DNA of 64,000 nt from Amylibacter sp. SFDW26 (GCF_009184395.1 NZ_WEIC01000005.1:224178-288177); one strand, 5' to 3'. Positions 46,888 to 56,302 are shown, numbered from the stretch's first letter. The notes: generated by a model from the letters alone, not told the origin. Program-made: numbers and translations.

Positions 46888-47361
46888 TTATGACTCTGGC
46901 TTGTCTATTGTGAAAGGAGTGATCCCAGGTAAGGAAACCTCGATTGGCCAATCAGAACCTGCTGGTGCTTCAAATTTAACCCAACCAACTTTTTTAGAGC
47001 CGGCCTCCATAGTGATACTTCTGTAACTCGCATCAGGTACGGTTGCGAATAAAAAACCCCTTTGTGATATATTTCCGTAAACAATTGTTGAGGCAAGATA
47101 TTTGTTTTCGGCATCTTTTAAAACTGGGTACTTTTTATCTTTTGTCGTGTATAATACATTGTCTACCGCCATTGACACAAATTTTACTTTTTCTGCAGTA
47201 CTGTTTTCGATCATGAACGCAACTGTCAAAATGTCATTTGATACACTCGTTTTCAAAAGATGTGCTTCAAGCCCGTCTGGGCCATATTGTGTGTCCAGAT
47301 AATCTGCAGAGAAGGCTGGGCTAGCAAGTGTAATTGCAGCAGCAAGAATAATATTTTTCAT
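46888..47361 (-). CDS. Small secreted beta-rich protein, copy 1
   Basis: A 157-residue exported protein (signal peptide ~1-18, cleavage AFS-AD), first gene of the six-gene run. It is paralogous to the gene at 44860-45306, sharing ADYLDTQ.G.DG, KKYPVLKD and GSKKVGWVKFE.PAGSDWPIE.SLPG. The family is not recognised with confidence; a DUF4352-like Ig fold is inferred. AAGGAAAATA precedes its ATG. About 110-190 bp upstream are two copies of ATTGCAAAGGGCAA. Confidence 0.75.
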   Translation of the reverse strand: MKNIILAAAITLASPAFSADYLDTQYGPDGLEAHLLKTSVSNDILTVAFMIENSTAEKVKFVSMAVDNVLYTTKDKKYPVLKDAENKYLASTIVYGNISQRGFLFATVPDASYRSITMEAGSKKVGWVKFEAPAGSDWPIEVSLPGITPFTIDKPES

Positions 47362-47719
47362 TTATTTTCCTTAGGTTAATTAAAATCACCATGTTTAATT
47401 AGCTCTAGATTAGCTCAAGAATTCATAACTATAATTATAGAAAAATACACATAACTAAATGCAATGAGAGTATTGCAAAGGGCAAAAAATCCATTCAAAA
47501 AGACAAATTATAAAACAGGCACTCACGTTTTGGCGGGCTACCTATCCTCAATTGCAAAGGGCAATAACACTACATTTACAGCTTTATCCGACGATAGGAA
47601 TGTAATCTTGAAGTTACGTGAATAGGCCATTCAGTTTTATGGCCCGCAACTACCGCGAGTTTTGCTGTGTTGTACATTTCATTAAAAACGCACTTCAGGA
47701 ATACTATCTGCTCATTAAT
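47362..47719. promoter_or_regulatory. Promoter region of the envelope run with two direct repeats
   Basis: 358 bp between the AraC-like gene and the first envelope gene. ATTGCAAAGGGCAA occurs at 47472-47485 and 47551-47564, 79 bp apart start to start. Each copy is itself near-palindromic (ATTGC...GCAAT). A short hairpin GGCCAT-8 nt-ATGGCC at 47625-47644 may end the AraC transcript. The repeats are good candidates for AraC-family operator sites. Confidence 0.55.
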
Positions 47720-48667
47720 TTAACGATATCGGCTTGGACGGTATCCAAACTTTTTTTGAAACGCCGCAGAAAAATTCGAAGCATACTTATACCCCGTAAA
47801 AAAGGCAGCATGCTTAACAGACCATCCATGATCAACAATACCTTGTCTTGCGCGTTCCATCCGAATGTCACGTAAATATTCAAATACAGGTTTACCATAA
47901 ATTGCGCGAAATTTTGTCTTTAGACTTGTAATACTAAGCCCAGCTTCATGTGCTAAATCTGCGAGCGAATAATCCATTTCAGGATGTGCATGTAACTTTT
48001 CTTTAATGATGTTCATCTTTAAAATATCTGATCGAGAACAGTTCTCTTTAGGCCTATCTTCTACAAGTTTAAGTGAGCGTGCGATAGCTTCATGTGCGTG
48101 ACTTTCCGACATCATCTTACCAACGACACCACAGCTATTTGGTGCAATAAGCGATTTCCCAAGCTGTAAAATTTGTGGTTGTAATCCTAAATTACGAATA
48201 CAACTTGAATGGGTTTCTTTATGAATGAGTTCTTGCAACTCTTTATCACGCACAACATCTTCACGCAGCTGTATCAAAACAGACTTTGTATGCTGTCTAT
48301 CCCGTAATGCCCCTATAACCTCCGCTTCGTCCGAAAAATTTAAGAAGGCAGCTTGACCTGTCTTTAACGAGAATTGTTGATTACGAGTTTGATTAATTTC
48401 AGAAGTTTGGCCATCAATAGAGATAAGCAGGCATATAGAACGCGGCATGATGATATCGTAATTGACATTACCATGACTTAACAAATCTGTTTGGCTGAAT
48501 TGAATACCGCTTTCTAATTGCCGCACACCAACCGAACCTGAAAAGCTGGGCTTTTGCATTTTGGCCTGCTGTTCGCCACATTGTAGCATCGAACTTTTTA
48601 AACCAAATGTTGCGGTAGCCGCACAAAAATCATCAACGGAAACAGAACCCTTATTTTCGTCCAACAT
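47720..48667 (-). CDS. AraC family regulator, PchR-like
   Basis: A 315-residue regulator. The N-terminal ~200 residues are a ligand-binding domain of the PchR/YbtA kind, and the C-terminal ~90 hold two HTH motifs (YSLADLAHEAGLSITSLKTKF, in parts, and SVKHAAFFTGYKYASNFSAAFQKKFGYRP, in parts). FEYLRDIRMERARQ is typical of PchR-type siderophore regulators. The start at 48667 (ATG, AGAAAG upstream) is preferred over the TTG at 48697. It is immediately upstream of the exported-protein run with direct repeats between, so it probably controls that run. Confidence 0.85.
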   Translation of the reverse strand: MLDENKGSVSVDDFCAATATFGLKSSMLQCGEQQAKMQKPSFSGSVGVRQLESGIQFSQTDLLSHGNVNYDIIMPRSICLLISIDGQTSEINQTRNQQFSLKTGQAAFLNFSDEAEVIGALRDRQHTKSVLIQLREDVVRDKELQELIHKETHSSCIRNLGLQPQILQLGKSLIAPNSCGVVGKMMSESHAHEAIARSLKLVEDRPKENCSRSDILKMNIIKEKLHAHPEMDYSLADLAHEAGLSITSLKTKFRAIYGKPVFEYLRDIRMERARQGIVDHGWSVKHAAFFTGYKYASNFSAAFQKKFGYRPSRYR

Positions 48668-48811
48668 TTTTCTTTCTACGATCCGATATCGAACCAACCC
48701 ATTGTTTTAAATATTTCAGATCATGCATAGATTACTCTCTATGAGGTACTTTACCCTAAGGCAAGTGTATATAGTGGCAATACAATTGCCACTTCAAACG
48801 TTTTAGATCAG

Positions 48812-50299
48812 CTAGTTTGCACTCGCATGATGACCAGCTCGTCGCCCAAAAACGAGACCTGATGTCAACCCTGAACCACCTGGGTAACCATTATAAAACA
48901 CACCGCCAACCAGTTCACCACAAGCATATAAACCCTGAATATCTTGATCTTTCGTATTCTGAACACACCCTGTCTCAGAAACCTTCAAGCCACCATACGT
49001 AAAGGTAATACCTCCTGTTACAGGATAGGCGCGAAATGGGCCTTTATCTATTTTCTGTGCCCAGTTTGATTTCGGCAATTCAAGACCAATTGTAGATTTA
49101 CCATCCTTAATAGTTGGATCGAAATCACCATCACCAATTGCTTGGTTATACGCTATAAGCGTCTTTTCTGCTTGGGCTTGATCCACACCATCAAGTTGTT
49201 TGATCAATTCTTCTAAAGTTTTTGCTTCTATATAATGCGCATCATGGAAACGATACTCCCCATAAAATAGGTCAAAGATTTTACTGTCAAAGATTTGCCA
49301 TGCGAAATGCCCAGGTTGTTCTAAAACGGCTTTGCCAAATTGCGCATAGGTGTAATTTCTGAAATCTTTACCTTCATCCACAAATCTTTCCCCATTTGCA
49401 TTCAGCATAACACCTAAAAAGTAACAAATTTTGCGGTAGTTCTTACGATCGTTATGAGGAATATTTAAGTTCCCATAGTCTGCCATATGTAAATCCATCG
49501 GCGTAGCGTGGCAGCCAGACATTAACCCGTATTCTTTAGCGTCCAACTCAAATGCCGCAGATAAACCGTCGCCTGTGTTATGTGGCGTTCCGCGAACTTT
49601 TGCGACATCCCAATCAGGGCCAATATACTTCTGTCGCATCATGGAATTTGCTTCAAAACCACCACAGGCAAGTATTACAGAACTTGCTTTTATAGCAATG
49701 CTCTCGCCTTTCTCATTAATTGCATTCACCCCACAAACACAGCCATCTTCGACAATAAGAGAGGTCATAGCGGTATTATATATAATAGTACCGCCAAGAC
49801 GCTGATATGCAGCAAGTTCCATATCAAACAAGCCAACACCCTCGTTACAAGCAGCAAGCGTTAAGCCACCCCAAAAGACATATTTACCATCTTTCATAAA
49901 GCTTTGGCGCTCATAAATAGGATCATATTTTACACCATGCCCTGCAAGCCACTTCATTGCAGCATAGCTTTCATCAATCAAAGCATTCTGTTCACTACTC
50001 AATGCACGCCCATCATTAAAGTTTAACAAGTCGGTCCTAAATTTATCGGCTGTGTAACGGCCAAACTCAGTATCCTTAATGCGAGGGTCATTTGGGTTTT
50101 CCAATAAAGGGTACAAGTCTTCATTCCCATTATAAACAAACCGCATAGCGCCAGCAGTGTATTTTGTATTACCGCCAGACATGTCCTGATCTGCTTTTTC
50201 TATGACCAATGTTTTAGCACCGTTTTCACAAGCAGAAATACCAGCACACAAAGCCGCATTTCCAGAGCCAACTATTAAAACATCCCATTTCTCTTGCAT
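48812..50299 (-). CDS. tcuA: FAD-dependent tricarballylate dehydrogenase-like protein
   Basis: A 495-residue flavoprotein of the fumarate reductase/succinate dehydrogenase type, close in layout to TcuA, which oxidises tricarballylate to cis-aconitate. The FAD motif is LIVGSGNAALCAG, followed by SGGNTKYTAGAMR, the substrate-binding HATPMDLH region, and the C-terminal ACGELVGGVFYNGYPGGSGLTSG (in parts). The frame extends to 50542, but the start at 50299 opens the FAD fold and leaves the operator free. No TcuB electron-transfer partner is nearby. It is divergent from the GntR gene. Confidence 0.83.
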   Translation of the reverse strand: MQEKWDVLIVGSGNAALCAGISACENGAKTLVIEKADQDMSGGNTKYTAGAMRFVYNGNEDLYPLLENPNDPRIKDTEFGRYTADKFRTDLLNFNDGRALSSEQNALIDESYAAMKWLAGHGVKYDPIYERQSFMKDGKYVFWGGLTLAACNEGVGLFDMELAAYQRLGGTIIYNTAMTSLIVEDGCVCGVNAINEKGESIAIKASSVILACGGFEANSMMRQKYIGPDWDVAKVRGTPHNTGDGLSAAFELDAKEYGLMSGCHATPMDLHMADYGNLNIPHNDRKNYRKICYFLGVMLNANGERFVDEGKDFRNYTYAQFGKAVLEQPGHFAWQIFDSKIFDLFYGEYRFHDAHYIEAKTLEELIKQLDGVDQAQAEKTLIAYNQAIGDGDFDPTIKDGKSTIGLELPKSNWAQKIDKGPFRAYPVTGGITFTYGGLKVSETGCVQNTKDQDIQGLYACGELVGGVFYNGYPGGSGLTSGLVFGRRAGHHASAN

Positions 50300-50319
50300 A
50301 ATAAACACTTTCCGATTAA

Positions 50320-50341
50320 ATTGTATCCAAGTGTATACAAT
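50320..50341. promoter_or_regulatory. Palindromic GntR-type operator between tcuA and its regulator
   Basis: ATTGTAT-CCAAGTGT-ATACAAT is a perfect 7-bp inverted repeat with an 8-nt spacer in the 73 bp between the divergent start codons. A further ATACAAT-like element (AATACAATAT) follows at ~50347. The size and position fit a FadR/GntR-family dimer site controlling both genes. Confidence 0.65.
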
Positions 50342-50372
50342 ATTAAAATACAATATCAAGACTGGAAAAAAT

Positions 50373-51005
50373 ATGAGTATTTCAAACGCACAAATTGCAT
50401 ATGAAAAGCTATTAGATTTAATACGTTCTGGTGATTTAAAACCTTCCGCTCGCATAAGAGAGGCAGAGGTTGCGGAACTTGTAGGTGCAAGTCGTACACC
50501 TGTTAGAGAGGCAATCAGAAAGTTAGAATCAGATGGAATCATTGAACACAGACCCCGTGTCGGTGCTGTTGTGAAATCCTTGAGCCATCAGGAGCTAGTA
50601 GAACTTTACGAGATGCGCGTTGTCTTAGAACGAACAGCCGCAGAGATGGCAGCAAAACATGCATCAGATGCAGAAATTGATGAAATGCGCGAGCTCACCA
50701 GTGAAATGGCCGAAAATGCCAATGATCCAATCATTGTTGCAAACATCAACATCCAGTTTCACAAATGTATTTTCATGTCAGCACGCAATCGTTTTTTATG
50801 GTCTTCCGCCCAAACACTTTCGAACGCTTTATTAGTCTTAGGCCCAACAACATTAGATAGTCCAGCGCGTGTGAAATCCGTTTGTGAACAGCATAAGGCT
50901 ATTACAGATGCCCTTTCTGCAGGCGATGCGGCAGAGGCTGGTGATGCGGCAGCGATACATATTGAAACATCCCTACGCCACAGATTGAAAGCCATGCGAC
51001 AATGA
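50373..51005 (+). CDS. GntR family transcriptional regulator (FadR/FCD subfamily)
   Basis: A 210-residue regulator. The N-terminal winged HTH has EKLLDLIRSGDLKPSARI, EVAELVGASRTPVREAIRKLESDGI (in parts) and HRPRVGAVV. The C-terminal FCD domain (~80-205) contains ELYEMRVVLERTAAEMA and the metal-ligand histidines HKCI and HKAI. It starts at 50373, since the longer frame lies in the operator and tcuA start. Its stop overlaps the next gene by 4 bp. It probably senses a tricarboxylate. Confidence 0.9.
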   Translation: MSISNAQIAYEKLLDLIRSGDLKPSARIREAEVAELVGASRTPVREAIRKLESDGIIEHRPRVGAVVKSLSHQELVELYEMRVVLERTAAEMAAKHASDAEIDEMRELTSEMAENANDPIIVANINIQFHKCIFMSARNRFLWSSAQTLSNALLVLGPTTLDSPARVKSVCEQHKAITDALSAGDAAEAGDAAAIHIETSLRHRLKAMRQ

Positions 51006-52036
51006 TAGTACGGCCCATAATATTTGCATTTTCAATCGGTTTATCGGGCGCTCTTATCTTTTTAACACTTGGCATTCCCCTACCTTGGCTACTAGGGCCA
51101 ATCACAGCCTGTCTAAGCGCTGCATTGATTGGCATTCCAATGAAAGGCGTAACCGTAGTAAACGAAGGGATGCGCACGATATTAGGTGTTGCCGTTGGTG
51201 CCACTTTCACCCCTGCTCTGTTATTCAGCATGGGTGGAATGTGGCAAACATTACTGCTCATTCCCATAATGGTGCTGTGCATTGGGTTTATCGGCGTGCC
51301 TTATTTTCAAAAAGTATGCGGCTATGATTGGGTTACAAGTTATTATTGCGCCATGCCAGGTGGCCTACAAGACATACTGGTTTTTGGAGAAGAAGCTGGC
51401 GGCAACATACGTACTTTATCTCTTATTCACGCAACCCGCGTATTGGTGATTGTTGTTACCCTACCTTTTATCTTGCAAGGGTATTGGGGGGCCGCGTTGA
51501 ACAACCCGCCAGGAGTTCCTGCATCAAGCCTACCCATAGACCAAATCATTTTAATGCTAGTCTGTGCCATTATAGGATGGCGCGTTGCCAAACATTTCAA
51601 CATGCTTGGCGCATCTATTCTTGGGCCACTCATTTTAACCGCCAGCGTCAGCCTAGCAGGATTTCTGCATCAGCGCCCTCCTGCTGAAGCTGTTTGGTTA
51701 GCGCAATTTTTCATTGGGATGACTGTGGGCGTTAAATATGCAGGCATTACTGTGCAAGAAATTCGAAAGGATATCACAGCTGGATTAGGGTTTTGCGTGA
51801 TCTTAATACTCTTTACGTTAATATTTTCTGAATTCATCTACGTCCTAGAACTTGCTCCACCGCTGGAAACAATCTTATCCTTTGCACCAGGCGGCCAAGC
51901 AGAATTAACAGTTCTTGCTCTTATCGTCGGGGCAGACATGGCCTTTGTTGTAGCACATCACGTTTTACGAATGTCTATCGTCATTTTGGGTGCGCCAATT
52001 TTTGATAAAATATTCAACAAAGAAGGCCAAAGATAA
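51002..52036 (+). CDS. AbrB family membrane protein (PF05145-type)
   Basis: A 344-residue polytopic protein with two homologous halves of about five helices. Repeated motifs mark the halves: GALIFLTLGIPLPWLLGP ... PGGLQDI in the first and FNMLGASILGPL ... APGGQAELTVLALIVGADMAFVVAHH (in parts) in the second. The family name is historical and misleading: it is a membrane protein, not the Bacillus AbrB regulator. Its overlap with the GntR gene suggests transport or sensing of the same carboxylate. Confidence 0.85.
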   Translation: MIVRPIIFAFSIGLSGALIFLTLGIPLPWLLGPITACLSAALIGIPMKGVTVVNEGMRTILGVAVGATFTPALLFSMGGMWQTLLLIPIMVLCIGFIGVPYFQKVCGYDWVTSYYCAMPGGLQDILVFGEEAGGNIRTLSLIHATRVLVIVVTLPFILQGYWGAALNNPPGVPASSLPIDQIILMLVCAIIGWRVAKHFNMLGASILGPLILTASVSLAGFLHQRPPAEAVWLAQFFIGMTVGVKYAGITVQEIRKDITAGLGFCVILILFTLIFSEFIYVLELAPPLETILSFAPGGQAELTVLALIVGADMAFVVAHHVLRMSIVILGAPIFDKIFNKEGQR

Positions 52037-52086
52037 CCCTGAAAGCAACCTATAATACAAACCCAAGGGATGTGTAGCTTAAAACC

Positions 52087-53172
52087 TCACCCTTCCCAAA
52101 CCGCTTTGGGAATGAAAAAAGTGCCACATGCAAGCTTTCGTGCGGTGCGTATAATGCCTGCTGAATTCAATGAAAACCCATCACTCTGATCGCAATCAAC
52201 AAAGACATCCATAACACCCATTGGATGCTCCAAAATTACTTGTACAGAATTGCCATCTGGGCGCTGAAGCAAGCCGTCCGAAACCGTTCCAGGCGTCAAA
52301 GCACAAGCTGCTAAGCATTGTGAACCTGTAACAGCAACACTTGGATGTGCTGCCCATGGCATAAAGTATCGCACGGCAATGTTGCCGTCCTTTTGGGGGA
52401 CTGCAAGCAACCCAACTTTGGGTGTGACTGATTTTGAACAATCTCCCATTCCCATCGCGAACCCAGCTTTCATGCGTATAGATTCAAGCCTTTCGAATAA
52501 TGCATCATTGGCATCTAACTGCTTGCGCGTTTCATAGCCCGTTATCCCTACATCTCTCGCACGTGCAATGACCATTGGCACAGCAACATCCATACATGTC
52601 ACGTCAACGCCATCAATCGTATCGCGCAAATGCCCTGTGGGTAGAAAAGCACCAGTATACGATCCAGTTACATCGGCAAAATGCAACTCTATGCGTGCAG
52701 AGGTACCAAGGACACCATCAATTTTGGTCTTACCTTCATAAACAACATCTGTGCCATCCGTTTTAACTTTGGCGATAACACGCGCCCCTGTATTAACAGC
52801 ACGTATTTTGATCTTGTTCACACCCTGTGTAATTGAATAGAGCCCCATTTCAATTGCGGCAGGACCAACAGCGGACATTATATTTCCACAAGTTGGCTTA
52901 AAATCAACGCTCTGTTCTTCAACGCCAACTTGTGCAAAAAAATAATCGATATCAGCCCATTCGTCCTCAGACTTTGACAGTATAGCTACCTTTGTCGTGA
53001 CCGCAGCACCGCCCCCGATACCATCAATATTCAACGGATCCCCTGACCCTATGGCTGCAATCAAAACACGTTCCAAAAGCTTCAAATCTTTTGGAACATC
53101 TACAATGTTCATAAAAACACCCCGCGAGGTGCCTCCGCGCATTAAAAAGAAAGGGATGGCCGTTTGCGTCAA
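52087..53172 (-). CDS. PrpF-type isomerase (aconitate/methylitaconate isomerase family)
   Basis: A 361-residue PrpF-family protein of two diaminopimelate-epimerase-like halves. FFLMRGGTSRGVF and the first catalytic Cys in KPTCGNIMSAVGPAAIEMG (in parts) are clear; PTGHL and the second half with SQCLAACALTPGTVS supply the other site. Such enzymes move double bonds in tricarboxylates. The start is TTG at 53172, overlapping the previous stop (TTGA), with GGAGG at ideal spacing. ATG at 53142 lies inside the conserved opening. Confidence 0.83.
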   Translation of the reverse strand: MTQTAIPFFLMRGGTSRGVFMNIVDVPKDLKLLERVLIAAIGSGDPLNIDGIGGGAAVTTKVAILSKSEDEWADIDYFFAQVGVEEQSVDFKPTCGNIMSAVGPAAIEMGLYSITQGVNKIKIRAVNTGARVIAKVKTDGTDVVYEGKTKIDGVLGTSARIELHFADVTGSYTGAFLPTGHLRDTIDGVDVTCMDVAVPMVIARARDVGITGYETRKQLDANDALFERLESIRMKAGFAMGMGDCSKSVTPKVGLLAVPQKDGNIAVRYFMPWAAHPSVAVTGSQCLAACALTPGTVSDGLLQRPDGNSVQVILEHPMGVMDVFVDCDQSDGFSLNSAGIIRTARKLACGTFFIPKAVWEG

Positions 53173-54230
53173 ATGCCCTCCATTTCTATCAGATGACACA
53201 GATGATCTGTAAAAGCAGCCGTACCAAGCACACCTCCAATATCTTTCGTACGTGTCTCTTTGGAAGCCAAAGACGTTTTCAAGGCACGAAAGATAGAGTT
53301 TGCAGCATCGCCTGCACCCAAATGTTCCAAAAGCATCGCACAAGATGCAATGAGTGATGTAGGGTTGGCTTTATCCTGTCCAGCAATATCAGGCGCTGAT
53401 CCATGCTGTGCTTGAGCCACAGCAAAATCTGGGCCAAGATTTAATGAAGGGGCCAAGCCAAGTCCCCCAGACAATTCAGAGGCAAGGTCAGATAAAATAT
53501 CGCCAAACATGTTTGTCGTCACAATGACATCAAAACGGCTGGGGTCACGCACCAACAATGCGGCAGCGGCATCCACCAAGACCTCTTCATATTCAATCTC
53601 AGGATATTCTTTGGCAACTTTACGCACTTCACCCAAAAACAAACCATCTGATGTGCGCATCACATTTGCTTTGTGTACTGATGCCACACGTTTAGCGGGG
53701 CGCGTCTGGGCATGGGCAAAAGCTGCGCGTGCAATGCGTTCACTAGCAAAGGCCGTTATCTTGCGCATAGCAAGCGCGACACCAGGCACAGGCATAAACT
53801 CTCCGCCGCCTTCGTGCATGTTGCGATCCGCATAAAACCCCTCGAGATTTTCTCTAAAGAAAACCATATCTACAGGTTTCTGTATAGGAGCTTCCAAGTC
53901 AGTATAACTGACAGCAGGACGGATATTTGCATAAAGATCCAGCTCTTTACGCAATATTCCTGATGGATTCACTCCCCCCTGATCCGCAGGTGGATATTCA
54001 TTATGGGATACAGGACCTAATACCACACCATCTGCAGATTTGGCAGAAGCAATCACCGTTTGATCAATAGTGGTGCCCACAGTCGCAAGAGACGCAAAGC
54101 CTATATCCGCAGAGGACCAATCGATATGCAAATTGTATTTCTGCGCGGCTGAAGATGCAACTTTACGCGTGGCCTCTACGATCTCTGGACCTATGCCGTC
54201 ACCAGGTAAAAATAAAATTGAAAAAGACAT
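53169..54230 (-). CDS. Isocitrate/isopropylmalate dehydrogenase family protein
   Basis: A 353-residue beta-decarboxylating dehydrogenase. Seen are FLPGDGIGPEIVEA, the substrate loop (GVNPSGILRKELDLYANIRPA, in parts), FFRENLEGFY, the catalytic Lys in VHKANVM and the metal site NMFGDILSDLASELSGGLG (in parts). HGSAPDIAGQ marks the nucleotide site. Within this locus it probably oxidises isocitrate or a related hydroxy acid; isopropylmalate and tartrate remain possible. The second ATG (54230) is preferred because AGGAG is 7 bp before it but abuts the first. Confidence 0.87.
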   Translation of the reverse strand: MSFSILFLPGDGIGPEIVEATRKVASSAAQKYNLHIDWSSADIGFASLATVGTTIDQTVIASAKSADGVVLGPVSHNEYPPADQGGVNPSGILRKELDLYANIRPAVSYTDLEAPIQKPVDMVFFRENLEGFYADRNMHEGGGEFMPVPGVALAMRKITAFASERIARAAFAHAQTRPAKRVASVHKANVMRTSDGLFLGEVRKVAKEYPEIEYEEVLVDAAAALLVRDPSRFDVIVTTNMFGDILSDLASELSGGLGLAPSLNLGPDFAVAQAQHGSAPDIAGQDKANPTSLIASCAMLLEHLGAGDAANSIFRALKTSLASKETRTKDIGGVLGTAAFTDHLCHLIEMEGI

Positions 54231-54240
54231 GCCCATGCTC

Positions 54241-56271
54241 CTATTTTAATGGCCAAGGTAAATTGAAAGTTGCCTGTAATATGCCAGGAGGGAAGTCACG
54301 TCCAAGAACCCAAGCCATAAAGCACATAAAAGTAATACCAGCGATCATATAGAGAATAGAATGCGTCCAGCTTAACCCAGCACGCACTCGCAAAAAGCTT
54401 ACCAAAAATATGGCCAAGGCTAATATAAACCCTATAACCGCACATAAAACCAATAAGAAGCCGAACCAAGCAAGTGTTGGCCATAAGCCGTAAGTAGCAT
54501 TTTCATCATCACCGTTTGCTTCACGATCTGCAAAAATTGTATTGGTTTCATCAACGCGGATCATTTGAATAATCAAAATGATACAACCAAGGATAGATAC
54601 TCCTCCTACGAATAGGGGGAAAATTCTATCAGCAGAGGAATGGTCTGGTATTAAAGCCGCATTCCAATAAGCCGCAATTATATATGCAAAGATAACAATA
54701 AGAAATATAAGGGGTGCACGCTTTGAACCCGACTTTACATTCCCTTCAGCCATAATGTTTTTGGCTTGCCGTATTCCAAGAACAATCGACAAGATCGTGA
54801 CAATCACAAGAACAATTACAATTGGGCTAAAGATATACTGTAAGCCTGCTTCCATACTTTCACGAAACCTAAAGTTGGCGATTTGAACCGCTTGGTTTGC
54901 AAATGTTTCGGCAGGGTCAGACAGCACGAACCCAATCAAAAATGCAGGACGTGACCAATCAAAGCGACGCAACATAATGCCAAGTAAACCCAGTGCAAAT
55001 AAAGCGACCAAGTCCATCAAATTTTGTCCCGATTGAAAAGCCGCAAATGAAATGAGCATGAACAGGAATGGTGCGATTAATGTAAACCGAATTGTCGTCA
55101 GTCTCGCAATACCACCAGAAGCAGCAATACACAGCAGCGTACCTACCACATTTGCAAATGCCAACATCCAGACGATTGAATATGTAATATCTAAATTGCT
55201 CTTTAGCATCGAAGGCCCGACCTCAATATCGCCGGACCCTAATAAAGCGATTGCACCGATAAAAATGGCCATGGACCCAGAGCCAGGGATACCAAATAAC
55301 AATGTGGGAACTAGGCCGCCGCCCTCTTTAGCGTTGTTGGAACTTTCTGGGCCTACGATACCCCGAATTTCTCCTTTACCAAATTGCGACTTGTCTTGGG
55401 TGGTTTGAACGGCGTGACCATATGCAATCCAATCCACGACTGATCCGCCAAGCCCAGGAATAACACCGACAATAACCCCGATAATAGAACACCGAATAGA
55501 TAACCACTTATTCGTCCACCAATCCCTTACGCCATCAAACCAGCCACCACCAAGCTTTGCGTTTTCCGAAATAGAACGATCTTGGCGCAGCAACGCAATA
55601 ATCTCTGGGATCGCAAAAATGCCCAAACCAACAATCACCAACTTCAAACCATCGGTAAGGTACGGGAAATCATAAGATGCCATTCGTAAAGCACCTGCAG
55701 AATCTCCTTCACCAATCGTACCAACCAACATACCAAGGCCAGCAGCAACCACGCCCTTAATTGCAACACGACCTGCCAAAATCGCCACCATAGACAATCC
55801 AAAGATTGTAATCATAAGCATTTCTGGTGTGCCAAATTTCAAAACAATCGGACGCGCAATTAAGATGAAAAATGTCAGGAATACTGCACCGACCAAACCA
55901 CCAAATAAAGAAGATGCAAAAGCCGCTGATAATGCACGGGCCGCTTCGCCTTTTTTAGCTAATGGAAACCCATCAAGCACAGTCGCTTGTGAGGCAGAAG
56001 AACCGGGTATCCCCATTAAAACGGACGCAAACGTATCAGAGGTTGGGACAACAGCAACCATACCGACCATAAGGGCAAGCCCCAAGACAGGGTCCATTCC
56101 AAACATAAAAGGCAAAAGTAGCGATAATCCAGCGATACCGCCAAGACCAGGGAATACGCCGACAGCTAATCCCATAATCACGCCCATAATTAAATAACCC
56201 AAAACCACTGGTTGAAGGATAAGCTCAAATGCATCAAACAGCGCAGGTAGCGCTTGCAATAATATGTCCAT
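54241..56271 (-). CDS. tctA: Tripartite tricarboxylate permease, TctA fused to TctB
   Basis: A 676-residue inner-membrane transporter. Residues ~1-505 are a complete TctA large permease (GVFPGLGGIAGLSLLLPF, SGSMAIFIGAI, VIPGLGGSVVDWIAYG). Residues ~525-670 are four further hydrophobic segments of the TctB (DUF1468) type (ADRIFPLFVGG, FILALAIFLVSFLRVRAG), which is usually a separate gene. It follows tctC after 67 bp containing a hairpin and precedes the dehydrogenase gene by 10 bp. Confidence 0.9.
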   Translation of the reverse strand: MDILLQALPALFDAFELILQPVVLGYLIMGVIMGLAVGVFPGLGGIAGLSLLLPFMFGMDPVLGLALMVGMVAVVPTSDTFASVLMGIPGSSASQATVLDGFPLAKKGEAARALSAAFASSLFGGLVGAVFLTFFILIARPIVLKFGTPEMLMITIFGLSMVAILAGRVAIKGVVAAGLGMLVGTIGEGDSAGALRMASYDFPYLTDGLKLVIVGLGIFAIPEIIALLRQDRSISENAKLGGGWFDGVRDWWTNKWLSIRCSIIGVIVGVIPGLGGSVVDWIAYGHAVQTTQDKSQFGKGEIRGIVGPESSNNAKEGGGLVPTLLFGIPGSGSMAIFIGAIALLGSGDIEVGPSMLKSNLDITYSIVWMLAFANVVGTLLCIAASGGIARLTTIRFTLIAPFLFMLISFAAFQSGQNLMDLVALFALGLLGIMLRRFDWSRPAFLIGFVLSDPAETFANQAVQIANFRFRESMEAGLQYIFSPIVIVLVIVTILSIVLGIRQAKNIMAEGNVKSGSKRAPLIFLIVIFAYIIAAYWNAALIPDHSSADRIFPLFVGGVSILGCIILIIQMIRVDETNTIFADREANGDDENATYGLWPTLAWFGFLLVLCAVIGFILALAIFLVSFLRVRAGLSWTHSILYMIAGITFMCFMAWVLGRDFPPGILQATFNLPWPLK

Positions 56272-56302
56272 GAAGAAGAGACCTTAGAAGTATTTACTTA
56301 GT

